Shown: positions 1 through 7,542 of the stretch, piece by piece
Layout: every line of letters begins with the position of its first letter
Position numbering within the stretch: position 1 is the stretch's first letter
DNA from: Gluconacetobacter diazotrophicus PA1 5
GTDB lineage: Bacteria; Pseudomonadota; Alphaproteobacteria; Acetobacterales; Acetobacteraceae
Direction of reading: 5' to 3'
NCBI RefSeq assembly: GCF_000067045.1
Contig: NC_010125.1
Span: forward strand, 3,698,001 to 3,762,000
DNA: 64,000 nt
Notes under the pieces: generated by a model
Seen by the model: only the letters and a program-made list of their open reading frames with translations
Told to the model about the DNA's origin: nothing
Database searches by the model: none
Translations under genes and position numbers: made by a program

Positions 1-1338
1 CGCGTCCAGATGATCATGCGCCAGCATCGCATCGATCCCCTGCGCCCCCGCCAGCCGCCGCGCCGTGTCGCGCGCGGTCGTATAGGCGGGGTCGGACAAT
101 GCCGGCGCGTCCTGCGCCCGTTCGAACAGATCCTGCCCGAACCAGGGCATTTCCCGATCGGCATGCGCGCGGTTGAACGCGATCAGCGCCGGCAGGTCAC
201 GCACCGTCACCGCCGCCGGGGTATGGGCCAGATAGGCGTTCAGCCCGGCGCGAAATTCGGACAGCAGGACGGTCAGTTCCGGCCCGTCGATCGCGGAGGA
301 ATCGAAGGCGGGAATATCGACCAGGATCGCGCCCCCGTCGCGCAGCCGCGCCAGCGCCGCCTCGAACAGCACCCGCACGTCCGGATTGCCGCCCTGGGCG
401 AAGCGTATCACCCCGATGCGCCGGCCCCGCAGCGCGTCGGGCCGCAGGCCGGCCAGATAGTCCGCATGATGCCGGTCGGCCGCCGCCGTCGCCGGATCGT
501 CCGGGTCCGATCCCGCGATGACGCCCAGCAGCAGGGCGGCGTCGCGCACCGTGCGCGTCAGCGGCCCCGCCGTGTCCTGGCTGGCGGAAATCGGCACGAT
601 CCCGCTGCGCGACACCAGCCCGACGGTGGGCTTCAGCCCCACGATCCCGTTGACCGAGGCCGGGCATGTGATGGACCCGTCGGTTTCCGTGCCGATCGCG
701 GCAGGGGCCAGCCCGGCCGCCACCGCGACGGCGCTGCCCGCGCTGGACCCGCATGCGGTCCGCGCCCGGTCATGGGGATTGTGCGTCAGGCCCCCCACCG
801 CACTCCATCCGCTGCTGGCGTGGGCCGAGCGGAAATTGGCCCATTCCGACAGATTGGCCTTGCCCAGCACGATCGCCCCCGCCGCGCGCAGCAGCGCAAT
901 CACCGGCGCATCGCGATGCGAGACATTGCCCGCCAGCGCCAGCGACCCCGCCGTGGTCGGCAGGTCGTCCCGCGTTTCGATATTGTCCTTCACCACGATC
1001 GGCAGGCCGTAAAGCGGCCCCGGCACCCGCCGCATCCGCGCCAGCGCGGCGGCCTGCTGCGCCGCATCGGGGTTCAACGCCAGGATCGCATGCAGCCCGC
1101 CGGGCCCCGCATCGACCTGCGCGATACGCGCGCTGTAGCGGCGCACCAGGTCATCGGGCGCCAGCCGCCCGGCATGCATGTCCGCCACCAGACCGGCGGC
1201 GCTGTCGGGCGCGGCCCGCGACAGGCCGGGCGCGCAGACCGCCAGCGTTGCGGCCAGCGCCGCGACAGGTCCCGTTTTTTTCGGAAGACGAAAACGCGAG
1301 AAGACTTCGGTACCCGACACAGCGCCCCTGGATGTCAT
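1..1338 (-). CDS. Exported amidase, amidase-signature family (C-terminus beyond the window)
   Basis: The minus-strand frame stays open to base 1, giving 446 residues. The N-terminus has a basic patch, then a hydrophobic stretch ending near SRAAP, so an exported enzyme is likely. VVKDNIET contains the catalytic lysine, and a glycine/serine-rich GSSAGSAVAVAAG segment carries the cis-serine and nucleophilic serine of the amidase-signature fold. This family hydrolyses amide bonds (amidases, glutamyl-amidotransferase A, AtzF), but the substrate cannot be read from sequence. The ATG at 1338 overlaps the stop codon of the upstream alpha/beta hydrolase in an ATGA arrangement, which implies a two-gene operon with translational coupling. 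Family assignment is firm; substrate is unknown. Confidence 0.85.
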   Translation of the reverse strand, partial: MTSRGAVSGTEVFSRFRLPKKTGPVAALAATLAVCAPGLSRAAPDSAAGLVADMHAGRLAPDDLVRRYSARIAQVDAGPGGLHAILALNPDAAQQAAALARMRRVPGPLYGLPIVVKDNIETRDDLPTTAGSLALAGNVSHRDAPVIALLRAAGAIVLGKANLSEWANFRSAHASSGWSAVGGLTHNPHDRARTACGSSAGSAVAVAAGLAPAAIGTETDGSITCPASVNGIVGLKPTVGLVSRSGIVPISASQDTAGPLTRTVRDAALLLGVIAGSDPDDPATAAADRHHADYLAGLRPDALRGRRIGVIRFAQGGNPDVRVLFEAALARLRDGGAILVDIPAFDSSAIDGPELTVLLSEFRAGLNAYLAHTPAAVTVRDLPALIAFNRAHADREMPWFGQDLFERAQDAPALSDPAYTTARDTARRLAGAQGIDAMLAHDHLDA

Positions 1339-2216
1339 TTCTGGAACTGCCCCAACCATGTCACCAGCAGGCCGGCCAGGGCAATCCGCGCATCGGAAAA
1401 GCTGTGGTCGGTATCCAGCGTCCGGGCTTCCAGATGTGTCGCACCATCCTGCCGCGCGGCCCGGGCGGCGGCGGCGGACATGAAGCCGATCCCGCGCGTC
1501 GTGCCGATCAGCGCCAGGGGCCGCCCGGACAGCGCCGGCATAGTCGCGACCAGATCCAGCGACGGACCGGCATGCGCCACCTCGGCCATGATCTGGTCCG
1601 CGCTGGTGCCCGTCAGCGGCGGCAGGTCCCCGCGCACTTCACCGACCAGGAACGCCTCGCGCTTTTTGGGGTCGGAAAAGCCGCGGCCGATCGCGGCAAA
1701 ATCGGCCGGATCGATCAGGAAGGCGCCGATAACACGCGGATCGTCCGCAGCGGTCCGCGCGGCGACGATCCCGCCCAGACTGTGCCCGGCGACGGCTATC
1801 CGCGACGGGTCGATGGCGAATTGCGCGATCACCTGCGGCCGGCGCAGATACGCCAGCGCGCTGGCGGCATCCTGCACGCAATGGTCAAAGGAAAAGCGGC
1901 CGGGACTGTCCCAGGACCCCCGATAATGGAACGTCAGAACATTCCACCCCGCACGCCGCGCCGCCTGCGCCAGGTCCAGATTCTGCTCGTTGCCGGGAAA
2001 GCCATGGAGCAGCAGCAAGGTCGGATGCGACCGCGCACCGGCCGCGCTGTACATCACCGCATTCAGCGCGCCGTCCCCCGACGGGATGACGAAGGCGGTC
2101 ATCGCCGCCGGATGCGCGTGATCGACGGGCGGATCGGTGGTCACCGCAGCGGGCGGCGGCGCCGCCAGCGCCATGACGGGCGCCACGAGCAGAAGCGAAA
2201 ACAGCATCCGTCGCAT
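1335..2216 (-). CDS. Secreted alpha/beta hydrolase
   Basis: A 293-residue alpha/beta-hydrolase. The chosen ATG is followed by a classic signal peptide (RRMLFSLLLVAPVMALAAPP) and preceded by a GGAG ribosome site about seven bases away; the longer open frame upstream is not needed. HGFPGN forms the oxyanion region, GHSLGG is the nucleophile elbow, and DTDHSF near the C-terminus supplies the likely catalytic histidine. It probably acts in the periplasm as an esterase or peptidase-like hydrolase. The last codons overlap the start of the downstream amidase by four bases, so the two enzymes are probably made together and may handle related amide or ester substrates (inference). Confidence 0.8.
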   Translation of the reverse strand: MRRMLFSLLLVAPVMALAAPPPAAVTTDPPVDHAHPAAMTAFVIPSGDGALNAVMYSAAGARSHPTLLLLHGFPGNEQNLDLAQAARRAGWNVLTFHYRGSWDSPGRFSFDHCVQDAASALAYLRRPQVIAQFAIDPSRIAVAGHSLGGIVAARTAADDPRVIGAFLIDPADFAAIGRGFSDPKKREAFLVGEVRGDLPPLTGTSADQIMAEVAHAGPSLDLVATMPALSGRPLALIGTTRGIGFMSAAAARAARQDGATHLEARTLDTDHSFSDARIALAGLLVTWLGQFQK

Positions 2217-2469
2217 CAGTACACTCCATCCCCAGGCATAAGCAGCCTGCCTCCGACCCGAGGCAGGCGATGATCGAGAAAAAAAACTGACGCCGAACGA
2301 TTTTTTTTCATCGCGCGGTGCGGAAGCTTTTCTCCTGACAGCCCTTTCCCGCCGGGTATTCACCCTATACTGCGGTCGAGATGGAGTAAATACTTCGAAA
2401 GAATCGGTAGCGTGCAGGAAACGAGGTTCTCCCGCGCCCGCCCGCCAACCGGGAAAACGCGCCAGCCTG

Positions 2470-2766
2470 TCAGTTGGGCCTGGACATGCCGTTTTCATGC
2501 GACGGCGCCATCATCATGCCGTCATGGCTCATCGACTCTCCGGACATCGCATTCTTCTCCATGCCGTGGCGGGTCGTGTCCGCATGTTTCCGCATGGCGT
2601 CTTGGGACATGGCATTCGGTGCCATTTTGTCATGCGACATGGCATTCCTGGCCATGCCGTCATGCGCCATCGCATCGCGCGACATGCTGTCCTGCGCGAC
2701 TGCCGTACCGACGACGGCGATATTGGACCATATTGCGGCGGCGACCATGAGATGACGAATGGACAT
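2470..2766 (-). CDS. Exported pentapeptide MXKDX-type Met-rich repeat protein
   Basis: A 98-residue protein with a Sec signal peptide ending near GTAVAQ. The mature part is a run of short repeats of the type Met-(Ser/Ala)-(His/Arg/Gln)-Asp-x-Met, with methionine about every fifth residue. This matches the small exported family named for pentapeptide MXKDX repeats, whose function is not established. It sits beside periplasmic methionine-sulfoxide repair genes and has its own GTAACC-N16-CGAA promoter 66 bases upstream. A role as a sacrificial methionine or metal-binding buffer in the periplasm is an inference from composition and context. Confidence 0.75.
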   Translation of the reverse strand: MSIRHLMVAAAIWSNIAVVGTAVAQDSMSRDAMAHDGMARNAMSHDKMAPNAMSQDAMRKHADTTRHGMEKNAMSGESMSHDGMMMAPSHENGMSRPN

Positions 2767-2831
2767 GAAGCTTGCTCCCTGATTGAAAAAATCTGCATGG
2801 AGACGGACATTTCCGTCCCACTGTTTTGTTC

Positions 2832-2857
2832 TTCGCCCGTACGGGTCCGAAGGTTAC
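2832..2857 (-). promoter_or_regulatory. Putative SigF-type ECF promoter for the MXKDX gene
   Basis: Reading the minus strand, GTAACC lies at 2857-2852 and CGAA at 2835-2832, separated by exactly 16 bases. This is identical in both boxes and spacing to the two promoters in the 4.3 kb divergent region. The start codon of the Met-rich gene lies 66 bases downstream. The motif matches the one I recall for SigF promoters in Caulobacter. Confidence 0.7.
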
Positions 2858-2872
2858 AGAGAGCGAATTATT

Positions 2873-3622
2873 TTACGATCCGCCGAACCAGTCATACCCC
2901 TGATCCTCCCAGTAGCCGCCGGGAAAGCGGTTCGTGACAGTGATCGCCGCCAGATATTTCGGATTCTTGTAGCCCAGCTTGGTCGGGATCCGGACCTTCA
3001 TGGGGGCGCCATAGGCCGCCGGCAGCGCGGCATCGTCGAAATCCAGTACCATGATGGTCTGTGGATGCAGGGCCGTCGCCATGTCGATGCTGGTCGAATA
3101 ATCGTCGAAACAATGAAAATCGACGTATTTCGCCCGCAGATCGGCCCCGACATGCTGCAGGAACACCGAAAGCGGCACGCCGGACCAGCAGCCGATCGCG
3201 CTCCATCCCTCCACGCAGATATGACGCGTGATCTGACGCTTCTGCGGCAAGGCGCGGAACCGCGCGAGCGACCAGGGACGCGTGTCCGTGACCAGACCCG
3301 ACACCTCCAGGCGCCATTGCGCCGGATCGACCGTACGCACCTCATCCTGCCCGTAATAGGCATTGAACGGGAAAGGACGCGTGATCCGCGAGGCATCGAA
3401 CTCGCGCGCCAGGCGATGCCGGCTGAACAACAGCGCCTGCGCGCGATCGGTAAAGTTCATCACCCGCGCGAGCGCACGTTCGACCGCAGGTTCGTCATCC
3501 AGCACGCAGCCCGACAACATGGCAAGCCCCCCGAGCGACACCATGCCCTTCAGCATCAGTCGACGCTCCAGGCGGCGCAATTCCGGCGCGATGGCCGCGC
3601 GATCCAGGTCCGGCCGCTTCAT
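2873..3622 (-). CDS. Sulfite-oxidase-family molybdopterin oxidoreductase (MsrP/YedY-like)
   Basis: A 249-residue protein of the sulfite oxidase molybdopterin-binding fold. ICVEGWSAIGCWSGVPL contains the cysteine that ligates molybdenum in the family, and CFDDYSTSIDM and YGAPMKVRIPTKLGYKNPK are typical later motifs. The N-terminus has a hydrophobic segment followed by a cysteine (LSGC), so it may be exported or lipid-anchored; no twin-arginine motif is obvious. It overlaps the cytochrome b561 gene upstream by four bases. Such pairs pass electrons from the quinone pool to a periplasmic molybdenum enzyme, and in MsrPQ the substrate is methionine sulfoxide in proteins. The adjacent msrB and msrA genes fit periplasmic methionine repair, but the actual substrate here is not proven. 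Confidence 0.85.
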   Translation of the reverse strand: MKRPDLDRAAIAPELRRLERRLMLKGMVSLGGLAMLSGCVLDDEPAVERALARVMNFTDRAQALLFSRHRLAREFDASRITRPFPFNAYYGQDEVRTVDPAQWRLEVSGLVTDTRPWSLARFRALPQKRQITRHICVEGWSAIGCWSGVPLSVFLQHVGADLRAKYVDFHCFDDYSTSIDMATALHPQTIMVLDFDDAALPAAYGAPMKVRIPTKLGYKNPKYLAAITVTNRFPGGYWEDQGYDWFGGS

Positions 3623-4242
3623 CGGGCTGCCTCCGAATCATGCGGCACTGGTCTGCGGCCGAACACCATGCCGAACAGGGTCGACGGCACGATCAGGGCA
3701 AGCACCACGTGGACGATCAGGAACCCGACGATCAACGCCATCATCGTGAAGTGAACCCGGCGCGCGATGTCGTAGCCGCCGAACAGCCAGGTCAGCCATC
3801 CAAGCTGCACGGGCTTCCAGATCGAAAGGCCCGAGGCCACCGTCAGGGCGGCCACGATCAGCACGCCCGTATAGAGCAGCCGCTGTACCGCGTTGTACCG
3901 ACCGGGCATGTGAGACAGCCGGAAGCGCAGCGCAAGACCCATGTCGCGGCCGATAGCGCGCACGCCCTGCGGTCGCAGGTCGCGCCGGAAATGGCCCGAG
4001 ACGACGCCATACGCCACGTAGATGACACCTGCGCCCATCAGCGTCCACATCGCCGCGAAATGCCAGGCGATCCCGCCGGCAAGCCATCCCCCCAGGGTCA
4101 TCCAGGGCGGAAAGGTGAACGGCAGGATGGGCGAGGCATTGTAGATCTGCCACCCGCTGCCGATCATGGCGAGCATCGACAGCGCGCCGATCCAGTGGGT
4201 GATCCTGATGACCAGCGCGGGCGTGCGGCGAGGTCGGGGCAT
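3619..4242 (-). CDS. Membrane cytochrome b561, electron donor to the molybdoenzyme
   Basis: A 207-residue integral membrane protein of the b561/hydrogenase-cytochrome b type. The ATG at 4242 is chosen because AGGAGG lies seven bases upstream; the longer open frame has no such site and a non-membrane N-terminus. Histidines suited to haem ligation occur in RITHWIG near the N-terminus, AWHFAAM in the second helix, and RVHFTMM and IVHVVLA near the C-terminus. Its stop overlaps the start of the molybdoprotein gene (ATGA), so the two are translationally coupled. It probably takes electrons from quinol and passes them to the periplasmic partner. It is transcribed from one half of the divergent GTAACC-N16-CGAA promoter pair. 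Confidence 0.85.
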   Translation of the reverse strand: MPRPRRTPALVIRITHWIGALSMLAMIGSGWQIYNASPILPFTFPPWMTLGGWLAGGIAWHFAAMWTLMGAGVIYVAYGVVSGHFRRDLRPQGVRAIGRDMGLALRFRLSHMPGRYNAVQRLLYTGVLIVAALTVASGLSIWKPVQLGWLTWLFGGYDIARRVHFTMMALIVGFLIVHVVLALIVPSTLFGMVFGRRPVPHDSEAAR

Positions 4243-4273
4243 CTGCGGGCCTCCTGGAACTGATGTCGGTCCG

Positions 4274-4299
4274 TTCGTCCCGCACCAGCAAACGGTTAC
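4274..4299 (-). promoter_or_regulatory. SigF-type ECF promoter, leftward (cytochrome b561 and molybdoprotein)
   Basis: On the minus strand GTAACC occupies 4299-4294 and CGAA 4277-4274 with a 16-base spacer. It faces the cytochrome b561 start at 4242. Its mirror partner for msrB lies 34 bases to the right. Confidence 0.75.
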
Positions 4300-4332
4300 A
4301 GGCTTGCGCAAAAAGATAGTCCGCCGCCGCTC

Positions 4333-4358
4333 GTAACCAATGGCCCCGGCACGCCGAA
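4333..4358 (+). promoter_or_regulatory. SigF-type ECF promoter, rightward (msrB-msrA-sigma)
   Basis: GTAACC at 4333-4338 and CGAA at 4355-4358 are separated by exactly 16 bases. The msrB start lies 36 bases downstream of the CGAA box. The same boxes and spacing occur on the other strand at 4299-4274, so this is a divergent promoter pair of a single sigma class. Confidence 0.75.
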
Positions 4359-4394
4359 GAACCGGACATCCTGTCATCGTGAAGGAGCGGTTCC

Positions 4395-4859
4395 ATGACC
4401 TCCCGCCGCCAGTTCTGCCTTGCCTCGGCCGCGTTCCTGCTGGCCGCGCGCCCCGGCCGCGCCGCGCCGCCCTATGCCGTCTCGCATTCGGATGCGGAAT
4501 GGCGCCGCCTGCTGACGCCCGCGCAATACGACGTCCTGCGCCGGGCCGGCACGGAAATGCCGTGGTCCAGCCCCCTTCTGGGCGAGCATCGACCTGGCCG
4601 CTTCGCCTGCGCCGGGTGCGATACCGCCGCGTTCGACGCCGGCACCAAATTCGAAAGCGGCACCGGCTGGCCGAGTTTCTACCGCGCCCTGCCGCATGCC
4701 GTGCAGGAACGCGCCGACCATTCGCTCGGCATGGATCGGACCGAGGTGCTGTGCGCCACCTGCGGCGGCCATCTCGGCCATGTTTTCGACGACGGCCCGC
4801 CGCCTACGGGCCTGCGCTACTGCATGAACGGCGTCGCCCTGTCCTTCCACCCGGCCTGA
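4395..4859 (+). CDS. msrB: Exported peptide-methionine (R)-S-oxide reductase MsrB
   Basis: A 154-residue protein. The start is fixed by GAAGGAG upstream and by a twin-arginine-like leader (SRRQFCLASAAFLLAARPGRA), so it is probably exported. Zinc-binding cysteine pairs are visible at Cys72/Cys75 (CAGC) and Cys120/Cys123 (CATC). The catalytic cysteine is Cys143 in RYCMNG, and SGTGWPSF is a family signature. It reduces the R epimer of methionine sulfoxide in proteins and complements MsrA encoded just downstream. It is first in a rightward operon behind a SigF-type promoter. Identification is secure. Confidence 0.93.
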   Translation: MTSRRQFCLASAAFLLAARPGRAAPPYAVSHSDAEWRRLLTPAQYDVLRRAGTEMPWSSPLLGEHRPGRFACAGCDTAAFDAGTKFESGTGWPSFYRALPHAVQERADHSLGMDRTEVLCATCGGHLGHVFDDGPPPTGLRYCMNGVALSFHPA

Positions 4860-5022
4860 GAGCCTGACCGAAAATGCGCGCTGGCGGCGATCCGACGCGC
4901 GTTTCCTGCGCTCCGGTGCTCACGGCCATCAAGGCCGCTCCGCTCCGGTGCTCGGGAACACACGCCGGGCGCGGCCTATCGGGCCGCTCTCGCTCACCAG
5001 CTCACATTTTCGGTCAGGCTCT
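4859..5022. repeat. Intergenic palindromic repeat, copy 1
   Basis: The 18-base left arm (4859-4876, AGAGCCTGACCGAAAATG) is perfectly complementary to the right arm at 5005-5022. Inside the left arm is the core GCGCGCTGGCGGCGATCCG, which is nearly identical to copy 2 at 54569-54648; CTCTCGCTCACCAGCTCACA near the right arm is also shared. Copy 1 contains about 85 extra bases between the two conserved blocks. It starts on the stop codon of msrB and separates msrB from msrA. Confidence 0.75.
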
Positions 5023-5037
5023 GAGAGGACCAAAACC

Positions 5038-5742
5038 ATGACACGGTCAGGACTACTCGGCATCTCGCTCATTGCCATGGGGGCGCTCGGCACGGCGTGC
5101 CATGCCGCGGACGCGCCGCTCGCCACGCGTCTGCCGCCGCCGGCAGCCGCCGAAGCGCCCGCGACGACCCATCGTGCCACCGCCGTCTTCGCCGGAGGAT
5201 GTTTCTGGGGCGTCCAGAGTGTCTTCCAGCACATACGCGGCGTGACCGCGACGCGCGCGGGATATGACGGCGGAACGAAGGACACCGCCGAATACGAGAC
5301 CGTCAGCGGCGGCGATACGGGGCACGCGGAATCGGTCGCGGTCGAATACGACCCGACGCAGGTCGGTTACGGCACGCTGATGCAGATCTTCTTCTCGGTC
5401 GCACTGGACCCTACGCAGGTGAACAGGCAATTTCCGGATGTCGGCAGCCAGTATCGCTCCGCCCTGTTCACCCGCACGCCGGAGCAGGCGACGGCGGCGC
5501 GCGCCTATATCCGGCAGCTGAATGCCGCGCATGTCTTCGCGCGCCCGATCGCAACGCAGATCGTTCCGGATCATGGCTTCTATCCGGCCGAGGAGTATCA
5601 CCAGAATTTCGCGGCCCGCCATCCGGAAGATTCCTACATCGCAACGTATGACGCCCCTCGGATCGAGGCGCTGAAGATGGTATACGGCGCACAGTATCGC
5701 GATGACCCGATCCTGACGCTTGCCGCGCCCGGCGGACCGTAA
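5038..5742 (+). CDS. msrA: Exported peptide-methionine (S)-S-oxide reductase MsrA
   Basis: A 234-residue protein. The ATG at 5038 follows GAGAGGA and begins a signal peptide ending near ACHAADAP, so the enzyme is periplasmic. The catalytic motif GGCFWG places the nucleophilic cysteine at residue 55. GYDGGTKDTAEYETVSGGDTGHAE and FYPAEEYHQNF are MsrA landmarks. It repairs the S epimer of methionine sulfoxide and pairs with MsrB; exported MsrA and MsrB as separate proteins next to an MsrPQ-like pair is notable. The gene is followed 29 bases later by a truncated ECF sigma gene, presumably once in the same operon. Confidence 0.93.
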   Translation: MTRSGLLGISLIAMGALGTACHAADAPLATRLPPPAAAEAPATTHRATAVFAGGCFWGVQSVFQHIRGVTATRAGYDGGTKDTAEYETVSGGDTGHAESVAVEYDPTQVGYGTLMQIFFSVALDPTQVNRQFPDVGSQYRSALFTRTPEQATAARAYIRQLNAAHVFARPIATQIVPDHGFYPAEEYHQNFAARHPEDSYIATYDAPRIEALKMVYGAQYRDDPILTLAAPGGP

Positions 5743-5771
5743 GGGCGGGGGCGGCAGCAACAGGAGCAAGA

Positions 5772-5909
5772 GTGACGGAAGCCGAATGGAGTCACTGGAT
5801 GGCGGCCGCCCAGCAGGGCGACGCCAATGCCTATCGGCTTGTCCTCGCCGAGGCCGCTGCGTGGCTGAGGCGTTTCTTCCTTCGCCGGCTGCCGCCCCCC
5901 ATGATCGAT
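5772..5909 (+). pseudogene. 5' fragment of an ECF RNA polymerase sigma factor gene, cut by IS481
   Basis: From a GTG at 5772 with AGGAG just upstream, 46 codons read TEAEWSHWMAAAQQGDANAY followed by a WLRRFFLRRLPPPMID segment, which is the start of sigma region 2 of a SigF-type ECF factor. The frame then enters the IS481 end at 5910 and stops at 5946-5948. The remaining sigma regions 2 and 4 and any anti-sigma gene are absent from this location. Its place in the msr operon and the GTAACC-N16-CGAA promoters suggest this was the regulator of the cluster. Confidence 0.7.
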
Positions 5910-6896
5910 TGTTTGGTCCCGGGATTTGGTGGTGCGGATTATGTATGAACCGTGATGGTTCTTTTTCCCACTGCTGACAAATGAATTCATATGGAGTGAG
6001 GCCGCGCAGGGTCTTGAGCCTGCGGGCGAAATTGTAGGCGGTAACGAAGTCGGCGAGGTGTTGACGCAACTGGTCATGTGTTTCGTAGTAGAAGCGCTTG
6101 ACGGTGGCGTCCTTGATCGTGCGGTTCATCCTCTCGACCTGGCCATTCGTCCAGGGATGTCGCGGCTTTGTCAGTCGATGCTCGATATCGAGATCAGCAC
6201 AGGCCAGTTCAAAAGAGTGGCACCGGAACAGGACACCATCCGCCCGCATGGCCTTGATGTCTTCGGGTGTCATCCATTGCCGGCCGGATCGGTAAAATGC
6301 GTGCCGTTATCGGTCAGCACGGTATGGATGCGGTAGGGAACCGCAGCGGCCAGAGCACGCAGGAAGTCACCGGCAACGCGACGTGTCGCTTTCTCGTGCA
6401 ATTGGACAAAAGCGAATTTCGAGGTCCGGTCGATCGCCACCAGAAGATAAAGGCGCCCCATTTCAGTGCGGACTTCAGCAATGTCGATGTGAAAATAGCC
6501 GATCGGATAACTCTTGAACTTCGACCGTTTTGGTTTGTCGCCTTCGGTCTCGGGCAGGCGGCTGATCCCATGGCGCTGAAAACAACGGTGCAGGGAAGAT
6601 CGCGTCAGATGCGGGATCGTCGCCTGAAGCGCATAAAGGCAATCATCAAGAGGCAGCAGGGTATGGCGACGGAAGGCCACAACGATCGCTTCTTCTTCGG
6701 TCGACAGGATGGTTGAGGATGCGACCTTCGGACCGGTGCGTCGATCCGACGTATCGGTCCGCCCCTTCCATTTGGCGACCGTCTTCGGGTTGATCCCGTA
6801 GCGTTTCGCCAGAACCCTCAGGCTCTCTTGACTATGTTGTATCGCTCGACGGACTGCCGCTGTCGTCGTGGCGCTTCCGTGGTGAACCTGGCCCAT
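5910..6896 (-). pseudogene. IS481-family transposase, frameshifted
   Basis: The protein begins MGQVHHGSATTTAAVRRAIQ and has an N-terminal helix-turn-helix (residues about 15-60) and an integrase core with the DDE-type residues seen in IS481. After TDNGTHFTDPAGNG the frame breaks. Compared with the intact copy at 41416, one C is missing at about 6270-6271 (GTGTCATCC instead of GTGTCCATCC). The C-terminal half continues in another frame and, as in the other copy, reaches the element end without meeting a stop. Confidence 0.85.
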
Positions 6897-6952
6897 AGCG
6901 CATCCTTCCACTCATGTGAAAATAATGCACCACCAAATCCCGGGACCAAACA
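5910..6952 (-). mobile_element. IS481-family element, copy 1 (defective, no target duplication)
   Basis: A 1043-bp element with terminal inverted repeats beginning TGTTTGGTCCCGGGATTTGG at both ends. It is one base shorter than the copy at 41360-42403 and otherwise nearly identical. The flanks do not match: GATCGAT on the left against CATAGGC on the right. It therefore marks a recombination or deletion junction, not a simple insertion. It interrupts a sigma gene on the left and an IS6-family transposase on the right. Confidence 0.85.
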
Positions 6953-7205
6953 CATAGGCGCTTTTCCATTTCGGGCGCATAGCGCTGCACCCATCGGTAG
7001 ATCGTGGAATGATCCACGCTCACACCGCGCTCGGCCAGCATGGTTTCAAGGTCGCGATAGCTGATCCCGTAGCGGCAATACCACCGAACCGCCCACAGGA
7101 TCACAGCTCCACCAAAATGCCGACCCTTGAAATCGTTCATCCACAACGCCCCGCCTCAAAACTGACCGCGGTTTCCAACAGGCACGCCAACTTTGCAACA
7201 GAGCC
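6953..7205 (-). mobile_element. IS6-family element fragment (5' end)
   Basis: The right boundary is the IS6 terminal repeat GGCTCTGTTGCAAA, read on the minus strand from 7205 to 7192. A transposase start lies at 7140 and encodes MNDFKGRHFGG, then the N-terminal helix-turn-helix (YRDLETMLAERGVSVDHSTI) up to APEMEKRL. The gene is cut there by the end of IS481 copy 1 at 6952. The DDE catalytic domain and the other terminal repeat are missing here. Confidence 0.8.
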
Positions 7206-7284
7206 CTTTTGCCCGCTTTATGAATTCAGGCAGTTCGACAACGGTCTGCAGCTTTGACATTCACAACAAGTATACGTCAATGAC

Positions 7285-7512
7285 TCATAGATCGGAAGAT
7301 GGAAGGCTCGGAGAACGGCTCTGTTGTAACCGGTCGTAGGGGATCTCGCTCGTGCGCGCCGCCATCGGCTGGATACTCTTGCGATCGTCCAGTCCGATCA
7401 GACCCGCAATATAAGCCGGGCACATGCTGCGCTGAGCCTTGCGGCCCCGCCCCGCCCCGCCCCGCCAGAGAGGGCGCCAGCCATGCATCAAGATCAACCC
7501 GCCAATCGCCAT
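7285..7512 (-). pseudogene. Remnant of an IS701-like transposase
   Basis: The frame contains MCPAYIAGLIGLDDRKSIQP followed by MAARTSEIPYDRLQQ, which resembles the N-terminal domain of IS701-family transposases (AGLL..GERKS.EPMAAR...LQ). Neither a complete frame nor terminal repeats are visible. A short tandem CCCCG run at about 7445-7468 interrupts the expected sequence. The assignment rests on this one motif. Confidence 0.45.
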
Positions 7513-7542
7513 CCATCGCCAGCTCCCGCCATAGCCGGTATC

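Noticed and set aside
10-1926. A 638-codon open frame on the plus strand
   Set aside because: It is antisense to the amidase and hydrolase genes, has an arginine/proline/glutamine-rich translation and no domain; it is a high-GC shadow.
7316-7330. GGCTCTGTTG resembling a second IS6 terminal repeat
   Set aside because: Only the first ten bases match and the following bases diverge; it falls inside the IS701-like remnant, so chance or a decayed end cannot be told apart.
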